Shown piece by piece: positions 1 to 7,827 of a stretch of DNA of 63,198 nucleotides. The notes beneath the pieces were generated by a model. That model searched no databases and was not told where the DNA came from. It saw only the letters and a program-made list of their open reading frames with translations. Each line of letters starts with the position of its first letter. Positions within the stretch are counted from its first letter, which is position 1. Source of the stretch: Deltaproteobacteria bacterium (GTDB taxonomy: Bacteria; Bdellovibrionota; Bdellovibrionia; Bdellovibrionales; Bdellovibrionaceae); contig JAFLCC010000017.1 of assembly GCA_017302835.1 (NCBI GenBank), positions 1 through 63,198 on the forward strand, in the 5' to 3' direction. Made by a program: the position numbers and the translations under genes.

Positions 1-175
1 AGTCCATTCCTTGGAACTCCTTTTAATTTGAAATTGCGTAGTAACAAAATCAAATCACAAGGCCATGGAATGGGCAATTTTTGACTCATATCTAACTAAA
101 TACCCCGTTCAAATCCCGTGAACCCTACTTAAGAATCTTTGACTTCCTCTGGTTGCATTCCTAAAGAAATTGATT

Positions 176-258
176 TGAAACTATTGACGTCCATCCTTGG
201 TGACTCCTTGTCTTGGTTGGTTTGGTCACCAATAATCAAAACAAGGAATCTAGTTTCA
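176..258. other. Nested inverted repeats in the leftmost non-coding stretch
   Basis: The first 305 bases contain no convincing gene. They hold a set of nested inverted repeats. The outer arms TGAAACTA (176-183) and TAGTTTCA (251-258) enclose CCTTGT/ACAAGG (206-211 and 241-246). TTGGTGAC/GTCACCAA (197-204 and 225-232) also lies inside but interleaves with the previous pair, so the two cannot both form without a pseudoknot. This could be a structured RNA or a protein-binding region; the strand is not determined. Confidence 0.3.
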
Positions 259-276
259 TAGACAGGCAAGGATAAA

Positions 277-302
277 TTAAGAAAACCCTTGGTTTTACTT
301 AA
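277..302 (-). terminator. Hairpin just downstream of the first lipoprotein gene
   Basis: TTAAG + AAAACC (277-287) pairs with GGTTTT and CTTAA (291-302) across a 3-base loop. It begins 4 bases beyond the stop codon of the minus-strand gene at 306-1541. On the minus strand it is followed by a T-rich stretch, as expected for an intrinsic terminator, although the T tract is interrupted. Confidence 0.5.
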
Positions 303-305
303 GTC

Positions 306-1541
306 CTATTGATAAGGACAGTTCACCCACTGGTTGTTGCTGATGTATTTCGCATCACAAGCTTGCATACCTTGTTGGATTGTTGTTCCACCAACAGAGA
401 AATTAGCTTCCACAAAAGCCTCACCTGCAGGCGCAGTGCAATCCCAAACTTGATCCCCAGTAAATGTCACAGTGGCTGCTGCATTGGGGGCATCAGGAAC
501 AGTTCCCGCATTGGCAGCCGTATAATAGTCACCACTGGAAGCGGTCCCTAAATTCATCTTAGTATCGCCGTTCCAAGAGACAGTTCCTGATTGCGTAAAT
601 GGCGAACCCACGCTGGGGGTGTAGGACATGGAATATTTCGAACTGCCGTCGCCGATGGCCGTGGTTGCTAGTGATGTGGCATTGATTATCTGAGCGATGG
701 TGAAAAATCTGTTCTCAAAAGTGTTTCCACCAAAAACACCCTTCATTGCAATCGACATATCAATGCGATTGGAATATTGGTTCAAGTTGAGTGTATTCAC
801 AAAAGAGCTTCCACTTTGGCTATAATACTTGTAACCAGAAATATTTTTGCTGCTCCAAGCGCCGGCAGTGAATGTTCCCGTGGCTGTCATGCTGGACCCA
901 AAGGTCGCGCCGGATTCAGAACCCAGGTATTTCGAACTCACGGTAGCGGTTTCACCAGTGAACGATTGTTCTATATACTCGCTCTGTACTGGCACCGTGG
1001 ATGTGCCGCTGAAGCAAGACCACATTTTGAAGCTGGATATGGTCCCATTGCTTTTCACAATTTGAAACTTGATTTGAGGAGTGGAATTGCGGTCACCGCC
1101 CCCCTCGTTTGGCAAATTCACCAACTTGATATAGTGAGGAAGTCCATCCGCCACATTCAATGTGCTGGGGATTACATCAGCGCCTTTCATCTTTCCCATA
1201 TAACACAAGATTTTATCTGGCGATGCGGCCTCTCTAAGAATCTCTTTCACATTATTGACATTTTCACACATAGGCACAGACATTCCTGAGCTGAAGGTGC
1301 TGGTAGCTACTGTTGCTAATGGGACACCTGTGGTCGCGGCTAGCGCAGAATTGAGTCCCAGAGCCCCTGAAGACACGCTTGTTACTGGGCCTGTCACCTC
1401 GGGAAGATTGGCAAAATCATTGGTTGAGCTCCCTGATGCCACTGCGGTTTCTGACTTCTTTGTGCAAGCTCCTAGTCCCAATGCCATACTGATGACTAGA
1501 ACTGACGCCAAGGACTTTTTATGCTTTATAAAATGATTCAT
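306..1541 (-). CDS. Secreted lipoprotein of unknown function
   Basis: The 411-residue product starts with a basic N-terminus, a hydrophobic segment and a lipobox LGAC with the acylated Cys at about residue 26, followed by a Ser/Thr/Gly-rich linker. Several Cys residues in the mature part (in MCENV, ILCYM, MWSCF, VWDCT, QACDAKY, WVNCPY) suggest disulphides in the periplasm or at the surface. The body is rich in Gly, Ser, Thr and Asn and looks beta-structured. I recognise no family. It is a monocistronic minus-strand gene with its own hairpin downstream. Certain as a gene and as a lipoprotein; function unknown. Confidence 0.85.
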   Translation of the reverse strand: MNHFIKHKKSLASVLVISMALGLGACTKKSETAVASGSSTNDFANLPEVTGPVTSVSSGALGLNSALAATTGVPLATVATSTFSSGMSVPMCENVNNVKEILREAASPDKILCYMGKMKGADVIPSTLNVADGLPHYIKLVNLPNEGGGDRNSTPQIKFQIVKSNGTISSFKMWSCFSGTSTVPVQSEYIEQSFTGETATVSSKYLGSESGATFGSSMTATGTFTAGAWSSKNISGYKYYSQSGSSFVNTLNLNQYSNRIDMSIAMKGVFGGNTFENRFFTIAQIINATSLATTAIGDGSSKYSMSYTPSVGSPFTQSGTVSWNGDTKMNLGTASSGDYYTAANAGTVPDAPNAAATVTFTGDQVWDCTAPAGEAFVEANFSVGGTTIQQGMQACDAKYISNNQWVNCPYQ

Positions 1542-1808
1542 TTACGTACCTTCCATTCTTAATTTGGCCCATGATTGAGCCAGACTTAAGTTCGGGAGAT
1601 AAGTTAAATACTTGAGAGCCATTATGAGAAATAATTCTAAAAATTTGTTAACAAGAATTTGAACTGATTTGAGACAACCCAGGTTCTAATTTCAAAATAA
1701 ATATTTCACTTTGATCCTTTTGCGTAAATTGCACAAAAGATTGAACAAAATAATATGATAGATTTCATACAAGCCCTAGGTGAAAAAATCCTGGCATTAG
1801 GGAAAATG

Positions 1809-2261
1809 TTAATAACTTGCAGTGAACTTCCTGGGATTTTGACAGAGATTATAATTCCAAAAAATTGATTCGCTGTTTTTTAAAAAAACGAAATCAACAC
1901 TGTTATCTCTCATTTGCAAAAAGTATTCAAAATGATTGAATTTATTCACATAGCGTTTCTCTTGAAGGTTATACCTAATAGGGAGGACAAATTGATCATA
2001 ATTTACACTTTTAAGGACATTTTCTGAAACAAGGTACTGAATCGCGTTTGGTTTTAGTGGGCCATATAGCGAAACTTTCGGCGAATTGAGCATGATTTTA
2101 AAATCAACGTCACTAGCTTGATCATCTTGTGATAAAATGAGTTGATTTCCATGATGATCATAGCAAATCAAACGAATATTTGATTTTCCATGAGCCTGCA
2201 CTTGAATGAGAAAATTCGTCAATATAAGCAAATAAATTGAAAATCTTAACAAATTCATCAT
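1809..2261 (-). CDS. Small secreted protein, unknown function
   Basis: The 150-residue product begins with a Sec signal peptide (hydrophobic residues about 4-20, cleavage plausible after VQA at 21-23). The start has a good AAGAGGAAACC Shine-Dalgarno sequence just before two consecutive ATGs. The mature part has two Cys residues (in RLICYD near the N-terminus and NLCQN near the C-terminus) that could form one disulphide. It is mostly predicted beta strand and has no motif I recognise. It lies alone, with AT-rich spacers on both sides. Likely a periplasmic protein. Confidence 0.75.
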   Translation of the reverse strand: MMNLLRFSIYLLILTNFLIQVQAHGKSNIRLICYDHHGNQLILSQDDQASDVDFKIMLNSPKVSLYGPLKPNAIQYLVSENVLKSVNYDQFVLPIRYNLQEKRYVNKFNHFEYFLQMRDNSVDFVFLKNSESIFWNYNLCQNPRKFTASY

Positions 2262-2491
2262 GGTTTCCTCTTGAAATGTTATGAACTATTTCTGTCTATT
2301 TTCTGTATATTAAAATTTAGGATACTCATACTGCCTTATTTTAGACAGTAAAAAGTATATAGATTCACGAAAATTATAGACTTGCCTTACAATGGGACAG
2401 TTAAAGCAATGGGACATTGCTAAAGTTAAGGGAATTTCTTATTCAAGGAATATCTTTGCACCGATTTTAATAGGTGTCACTCACCATCGTT

Positions 2492-3373
2492 TTATTTTTT
2501 TCTTTTTAAAATAAATAAAACTATTTTTCTTTTTAGCTTTTGAATAGGATTGCGATTTCCAAAGTATAAGTACTTCCTTACCATTCTTTTTTTCTGTAAA
2601 TCAAATTGAAGAAATCTTGGCGCCAATAGATTACTTTTCTTATGAATTAAAATTTGTAATGCTTCGGCTCCTGTTAAAGCTGCACATAAGTTAATGGAAG
2701 GAGCTAATGAAGGGCCTTGTTGCTTTTCGATATTAACACTTTGGCTATCTATTTGTCCCAATTGCAAAAATGAAGGACAAGTTCCCACAATAAATGCGAC
2801 AAAACATTCTTCAAAATTTCGGCAACTTTTAAAGTCAAAATATTTTTCAAATGACATTGACCCTGGTCCAAAAACATGAAGTGTTCCCGTCAAGCCTAAG
2901 GGCCCAGAGGCAATAACAAATTTTTCTTTTTTGCTGCAAGCTTCATATAATTTCCTTCGAATAGGTATGGCAAAGGCATCAAGTCCATCTAAAATGATAT
3001 CAACTCCATTCAAAAAATCCGACAGGTTTTCGTTAGTTAACCCTTTTTCAAAAACAGTTACTTTTGCTTTTGGGTTGATTGAAAGTATCATTTCTTTTAT
3101 TACCACTCCTTTTTGTCTTCCAAGAGTGGAAATAGTTGCTCCCGCCTGACGATTCATGTTTGCAGGTTCGAAAATATCAGGATCAGCGAGATAAAATTCA
3201 CCTACTCCCATTCGTGCAAGGGTGATTGCATGTGCACCACCAACTCCCCCAACACCAGCTATGCCCACCTTTGAGTTTGAAAGAACAAGTTGCTCATTAG
3301 TTGAAACAATTCCAATATTTCTTGAAAACAATTCTTCGTAGGATGGAAGTACTGAACTTGAATCATTAGACAT
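2492..3373 (-). CDS. ThiF/MoeB/HesA-family E1-like adenylyltransferase
   Basis: The 293-residue protein has the E1-like fold signature: a glycine-rich nucleotide-binding loop GVGGVGG (about residues 40-46), an acidic ADPDIFE strand end (64-70) and an N-x-N-R-Q motif (72-76) that in MoeB/ThiF contacts ATP. Family members adenylate a C-terminal glycine or carboxylate of a small protein or peptide (ThiS, MoaD, ubiquitin-like proteins, the MccA peptide). The usual pair of CXXC zinc motifs is not evident; only scattered Cys (CRNFEEC, GTCPSF) remain. The start lies 2 bp after the stop of the upstream O-methyltransferase gene, so the two are co-translated. No ThiS/MoaD-like partner gene is adjacent, so the substrate is unknown; a role in modifying a peptide or metabolite is inference. 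Confidence 0.85.
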   Translation of the reverse strand: MSNDSSSVLPSYEELFSRNIGIVSTNEQLVLSNSKVGIAGVGGVGGAHAITLARMGVGEFYLADPDIFEPANMNRQAGATISTLGRQKGVVIKEMILSINPKAKVTVFEKGLTNENLSDFLNGVDIILDGLDAFAIPIRRKLYEACSKKEKFVIASGPLGLTGTLHVFGPGSMSFEKYFDFKSCRNFEECFVAFIVGTCPSFLQLGQIDSQSVNIEKQQGPSLAPSINLCAALTGAEALQILIHKKSNLLAPRFLQFDLQKKRMVRKYLYFGNRNPIQKLKRKIVLFILKRKK

Positions 3374-3375
3374 TT

Positions 3376-4440
3376 TTACTTAATACCTATGATAATTCCG
3401 TGATCACGAGCTAAACGGGTATGCTGAATGGAATGAAATCCACATTCGGCGAACCAGGCCTTATATTCTTTTGCGGTATAAAGCATTCCCAAACCGGTGG
3501 CAATTCCTAGAAAATAAGGCGAGCCTACGGCTGCACTCAGGGGGCCACACTCATTATCATCTTGAAACATATTGAATATAATAACTCTTCCCCCTTTTGG
3601 AAGAAAGCTATAACACTTTTTGAGTAGCTCTTTTCCCTTTGACTCTCCCCAGATAGTGAAAAAGTGACAAAACATTAATGAATCTGCACCTGCAGGAAAA
3701 GGAGTCGAAAACGCGTTCCCAATCGAAGTGGACACTCTATCAGCTAAGCCTTGATGTTTTATATTTTGAATAGCAATATTGCAGACAGTCTCTGAATCGA
3801 ACACCACGGTCTTTAACTGTGGCCATTTTCTTGCCAAGGCTAATGCGTTTGTCCCATCACCCCCTCCAACATCTACAAGTATTTTAACTCCATTGAGTTC
3901 AAGGTGATTTGCCAGTTCTTTATTGGCATGCAAGGAAAGTTCTTGCATCGCTTCTTGAAATATTTTCTCTAGTTCAGGGTCATGGGCCAGTCGTTCATAT
4001 AAAGTCTTCTCATTTCCTGGAATTTCTTTTAAACCGACATTCTTATATTCTTTTACCGATTCTAAAAGCCAGTACAGACCTCTATACATAACTCTGTGTT
4101 GCAATTCAATATAGGCTATCACTTTTTTAGGACTGGAATGAACAAACAACATATCTGAGAGATAAGAGTTAGAATAACGAGAACCCTTTTTCTTTATAAA
4201 ACCTACAGATGTCAATCCAAGTAAAATTATCCGAGTTGGTTGAAGTTGAAGAGAAAGCTTCTCTGCGATCTCCTTTAATTCAAGAGAACCATTTTGTTTT
4301 AACAGATCAAAAAGCCTTAGTTGAACCGCAACCCTTAATGTTTGAAAAAAAATATGCCCACCAAAAACAAGATAGAACTTTTCTATTTGTCTTTTAAAGA
4401 AAACTCTTTCAAAAAGGTAGTTATAAATTCTATGAAGCAT
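3376..4440 (-). CDS. SAM-dependent O-methyltransferase (Methyltransf_2 / hydroxyneurosporene-type)
   Basis: With the ATG at 4440 the protein is 354 residues. A longer reading from a TTG at 4464 is possible, but GGAGG sits four bases before the 4440 ATG. The N-terminal third is a helical dimerisation/winged-helix domain typical of plant-like O-methyltransferases (LKEIAEKLSLQLQPTRIILLGL). The C-terminal part is a Rossmann methyltransferase with motif I VDVGGGDGT, an acidic FDSE, and the late LPKGGRVIIFN strand. It transfers methyl from SAM to a hydroxyl on a small molecule, unknown here. It is directly upstream of the ThiF-like gene and divergent from the gene at 4587; the 120-bp spacer should hold both promoters. 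Confidence 0.85.
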   Translation of the reverse strand: MLHRIYNYLFERVFFKRQIEKFYLVFGGHIFFQTLRVAVQLRLFDLLKQNGSLELKEIAEKLSLQLQPTRIILLGLTSVGFIKKKGSRYSNSYLSDMLFVHSSPKKVIAYIELQHRVMYRGLYWLLESVKEYKNVGLKEIPGNEKTLYERLAHDPELEKIFQEAMQELSLHANKELANHLELNGVKILVDVGGGDGTNALALARKWPQLKTVVFDSETVCNIAIQNIKHQGLADRVSTSIGNAFSTPFPAGADSLMFCHFFTIWGESKGKELLKKCYSFLPKGGRVIIFNMFQDDNECGPLSAAVGSPYFLGIATGLGMLYTAKEYKAWFAECGFHSIQHTRLARDHGIIIGIK

Positions 4441-4586
4441 CATTCCTCCGATTGAAAAAATCAAATCAATTATGAAACTGCAAAATGATTTATAAATGAA
4501 AAGTTAGTTGTTTATATCTTGACTCACAATTTATTTTTTTTATTATTGAAACGTATTTTGAAACGAACGCATTCCTAAGGAATTTT

Positions 4587-6356
4587 TTGAAATCACAACT
4601 TCCAAAGCATCCTCTTCTGATAAATGCAATTAATGCTCGGTTATTCCAAAACATTGATAAGGTAAATCTATTTTGTGAACGATATCAAAGGCAAATTCAA
4701 AGCTCGCCTGATCCTTGGGATTTTTTTCATTTCCAGATGTTACGTGCCTACTCTATAAGCCTAGACGAAAATGTCGACTCGCGTTTTGAAATTTATAAAA
4801 AACTGCAAACTCAATTTTCTGAACTGAAGCTTTCTGATAGTTTTCTTTATCTGTATGAGCTTTCAGGCGTATTTATTCGACGTCGACAATATCATACGGC
4901 ACTTGAATACTCGCTATCCGCGGAAAAAAAATCTTTTGACACGAATAGTTTTTACTCCACACACATAAACTCTTTAATCTGTCAAGAAGCCCTTGGTTTT
5001 GATATTTCTGAAAAGATTAGCAATCTTCGAAACAAAATTAAGAAAATTCCAAAAGAGACTCTCAACCAAAAAACTTTTTTAGAATTTAATTCTCTGCTTT
5101 TAAGATTCTACTTTCGCGAAGGCTTATGGACTCAGATTTATAACTATAAGGGACCTTCCATTTTTTATTTTCTTTGGTTAAAAAGACTTCCACAAATGAA
5201 TTTAAAATCTAGCAATCTGAGTTTTTCACTAAATACCCTTCAACCTTATGCTCGATTTATTTTAAATACCTTGCAATTTCGTAGAACAGCAGAAGACCTT
5301 CACAACCCACCTATAAATCATTGGACAGATCGTCTTTATCTCTGGACTTGGACTTCATTGAGTCAACCTAATAAAGTTAATATAAACTCGGTGATTCAAT
5401 TACTTGAAGAGTTTCCATTTGAAAAATTTATTTCTTCACTAACTTCTGAAGATCAAATAATGTTAAGTCATTGTTTAATTTTAGTGTCCTTATTTGATCC
5501 TTCTTCTCAAAAAAAAGCCTTCCAATTTATAAATTTATTGGGTCCTTTAAATTACAAAGGGCATCACTATTTGAATCAAGAAAGAAGATTCATTGATGAT
5601 TTAATAAATTTGAGTCTTCATCTTCCTATGAATTTAAAAAGTGATCTTCAAAATATCCTCCCTTTCTTCCGTCAATTTCAACCATTAAAAAAATCAAAAG
5701 TTAGAGAAATTCTACCGGGTCTTTGTTTGAATTCATTTACGCCAATCAAATTCAACTATTCAAAAATAATTTCTCATTTAATCTATGGTCGCTTGTGGGA
5801 TCCGATTTTTAAAACTTGGATTTCAAGTGAAAGTCTAGTTTTAAGTTCCCATTTTTTTCTTAATATTGAATCTAACACTGCTGCAATCATGAATGATTTT
5901 ATGGAATCTGTTTTTGGAATTTCCTATTACGATGAACTTATTCATTACAGAAAAGTTTACAATGTATTATCTAGGTTAAAATCAATTCACAAGGGATCCT
6001 TTGATTTTAGCATAAGACGACAAGTGATTCATTTTCAAATGAGAAAGGAAAGATATCAACTAATTAAAGGAGTTTCTCAAAATGAATTTGATAAGAATGC
6101 ATGGAGAAAAATTTTGACGAGAACTTGTAAGGCTCGTAATGCGACAGAGTTAAGTAAGGTTATATATGAAAAAATCTCGTCTCAACTAGAGTTGAATGGT
6201 TTCCAAAAAAGGATAGATTTAGAAAAGTCATCTGGTTTGAGTAAAGCTAAAACCATTAGAATTATCAATCAAATGATTGAAGATGGAGTTGTTCTTCGTC
6301 AAAACTCTGGAAAAAAATCACTGTATAAATTAACAAAGGCGTTTAATTTCTCTTAG
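4587..6356 (+). CDS. Large protein with C-terminal winged-helix domain, unknown function
   Basis: 589 residues, starting at TTG preceded by AAGGAA at suitable spacing; no ATG fits better. The bulk (1-510) is helical and rich in Lys, Leu, Phe and Ser, resembling degenerate TPR or helical-repeat scaffolds but without a clear consensus. The last 70 residues read as a winged helix-turn-helix: a helix pair (LEKSSGLSKAKTIRIINQMIEDGVV) followed by a wing (LRQNSGKKSLYKL). It may therefore bind DNA, perhaps controlling the divergent methyltransferase/ThiF pair, but this is inference from position. No signal peptide, so cytoplasmic. Convergent with the amidotransferase-like gene downstream. Confidence 0.75.
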   Translation: MKSQLPKHPLLINAINARLFQNIDKVNLFCERYQRQIQSSPDPWDFFHFQMLRAYSISLDENVDSRFEIYKKLQTQFSELKLSDSFLYLYELSGVFIRRRQYHTALEYSLSAEKKSFDTNSFYSTHINSLICQEALGFDISEKISNLRNKIKKIPKETLNQKTFLEFNSLLLRFYFREGLWTQIYNYKGPSIFYFLWLKRLPQMNLKSSNLSFSLNTLQPYARFILNTLQFRRTAEDLHNPPINHWTDRLYLWTWTSLSQPNKVNINSVIQLLEEFPFEKFISSLTSEDQIMLSHCLILVSLFDPSSQKKAFQFINLLGPLNYKGHHYLNQERRFIDDLINLSLHLPMNLKSDLQNILPFFRQFQPLKKSKVREILPGLCLNSFTPIKFNYSKIISHLIYGRLWDPIFKTWISSESLVLSSHFFLNIESNTAAIMNDFMESVFGISYYDELIHYRKVYNVLSRLKSIHKGSFDFSIRRQVIHFQMRKERYQLIKGVSQNEFDKNAWRKILTRTCKARNATELSKVIYEKISSQLELNGFQKRIDLEKSSGLSKAKTIRIINQMIEDGVVLRQNSGKKSLYKLTKAFNFS

Positions 6357-6421
6357 TCCTAATATCTGGATCACTCTTTTTTGGAGTCAATTCGCTCAAC
6401 CCTTGAAAAAAACAACAAAAA

Positions 6422-7591
6422 TCACAGTCTGACTTCCTTTGAACTTAGTCCCAGTTTTTTTAATACCTTAGAGATTATAGTTTCCAAAAGAAACCGTCTT
6501 TTTACAGCGAGCTCCACAAGTTCAAAAACATTTCGCCAGTAAATGGGATCGTTCTCGCGAAAGCGAATCATTTCAGAAAATTCTGGTTCGAAACTGCAAT
6601 AGCCGATGGTTTTAATGTCAATAGCTGTCATCACCGCAAGTACTTGATTGTTAGTCAAGATGGGAGAAGAATCCCGTTTCGGTAGTAACTCCTGTAGCTC
6701 TTGATCGTCCTGCACTGAACTTTTATCAGGCCTCCACGCTAAGAGGGGGAGTATATAGCGAGGAATCTTTGCTTTGTCTTTCCCTGTTCCATCCCAAAAA
6801 AGCTTTTGATCCTCCTCAGAAAATATTTCTTTAATTTTAAAACCTGATCGTCGTTCCATTCGGTCCAACAACGTCCGCGAACCCATGTCCTCGAAAGGCA
6901 TTTCAAAATAACTATGAAACTGCATGATCTGTTCTTGAGCAAAATCGACGCCGGCCAATACTAAAGGAATGTCCATGAGATAAGCGTAATGAAAACCTAA
7001 AAATTGATTAAGGGTTCCATCCATTCGATCAACAGTTTGGTAACTCCCTTTCTGTCCTACATTCTGAAGGGTATAACGATAGAGAGTTTTATACACCGAA
7101 GAACTTGGCTTGTAGCGAATATGTTCCAGATTCAATTTCTGAGCGACCTCTAAGGATCGCTCAAGAGCTACGGCACTATAAAAACCATTATCCCAGGTCA
7201 TCAGCAACAACCGAAGTCCAGGATAATCACGTTTGAGTCGATGCAACATGTAGGTGCTATCCCTGCCTCCACTAAATAACACGATGGCATCATATCGACC
7301 TCGACCTTTTCCTTGATAAGCTTTAAGAAGTTCATCAAGAGCCCTGGCCTGATGAGCAATGTATTTCTCATGCCATGCTTCTTCTTCTTTGTTCTTGGTT
7401 CGGTTGTAATCAGCACAAAGATTACATACCCCGTCAGTTAAGGTCACATAGGAGACACGAGATGAAATAACACATTGAGAACAACGCTGGGCTATCATCT
7501 TAGTAAATAACCATCGCACTCTGGGCCAAATTTTTTGAGCCACAAAATCGAAGAATCTAATTTCGCGAACTATCTGCTGATCAACGTTCAT
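6422..7591 (-). CDS. PP-loop ATPase, N-acetyl sugar amidotransferase-like
   Basis: 389 residues from the ATG at 7591. It has two Cys pairs, CSQC and CNLC (about residues 37-40 and 56-59), that look like a zinc knuckle, followed by the PP-loop SGGRDST (about 107-113). This architecture matches the WbpG/PseA-type amidotransferases and the wider adenine-nucleotide alpha-hydrolase family. They adenylate a substrate carbonyl or carboxylate and replace it with nitrogen supplied by a partner glutaminase. No glutaminase (HisH/WbpH-like) is visible nearby, so the amide donor and substrate are open. The start codon overlaps the stop of the RRM gene as ATGA, with GGAG seven bases upstream; this favours it over the ATG four codons earlier. 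Last gene of a three-gene operon. Confidence 0.8.
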   Translation of the reverse strand: MNVDQQIVREIRFFDFVAQKIWPRVRWLFTKMIAQRCSQCVISSRVSYVTLTDGVCNLCADYNRTKNKEEEAWHEKYIAHQARALDELLKAYQGKGRGRYDAIVLFSGGRDSTYMLHRLKRDYPGLRLLLMTWDNGFYSAVALERSLEVAQKLNLEHIRYKPSSSVYKTLYRYTLQNVGQKGSYQTVDRMDGTLNQFLGFHYAYLMDIPLVLAGVDFAQEQIMQFHSYFEMPFEDMGSRTLLDRMERRSGFKIKEIFSEEDQKLFWDGTGKDKAKIPRYILPLLAWRPDKSSVQDDQELQELLPKRDSSPILTNNQVLAVMTAIDIKTIGYCSFEPEFSEMIRFRENDPIYWRNVFELVELAVKRRFLLETIISKVLKKLGLSSKEVRL

Positions 7592-7824
7592 ATTCCACTC
7601 CATTCATGCACTCGTAAGTGAGTTGAACCTATCTTGAGTCCATCCAATTCAGCAATGGCACGATCCACATCTTTCACCCTCACCAATGCATAGGGTTCAA
7701 AGTGAGGGTTTATCCAATCGGCAAAGATCTGTATGTTCTCTTCTGGCCCGTAAGGTAAAATTAATTCTCTAATTCTTTTTTCATCTGCCCTAAAAGGCAA
7801 AGCACCAATAAAAAGACTCTTCAT
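7588..7824 (-). CDS. Small RNA-recognition-motif (RRM) protein
   Basis: The 78-residue protein is a single RRM fold: beta1/RNP2 SLFIGALPF (3-11), helix, beta2, then a degenerate RNP1 strand YALVRV and a closing helix DRAIAELDGLKI with final strand THLRVHEW. RNP1 lacks the usual G-F-G-F, so RNA binding may be weakened or altered. Stand-alone RRM proteins occur in several bacterial phyla. Here it sits between an FAD oxidase (3 bp upstream) and a PP-loop enzyme (ATGA overlap), an unusual place for an RNA-binding protein. The AAGGAG ribosome site overlaps the stop of the upstream gene. Confidence 0.8.
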   Translation of the reverse strand: MKSLFIGALPFRADEKRIRELILPYGPEENIQIFADWINPHFEPYALVRVKDVDRAIAELDGLKIGSTHLRVHEWSGI

Positions 7825-7827
7825 TAT

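Noticed and set aside
777-1289. Plus-strand ORF of 170 codons opposite the first lipoprotein gene
   Set aside because: It lies wholly antisense to a lipoprotein gene with a clear signal peptide and lipobox, and its own composition (His, Arg, Cys-rich) is typical of a shadow frame.
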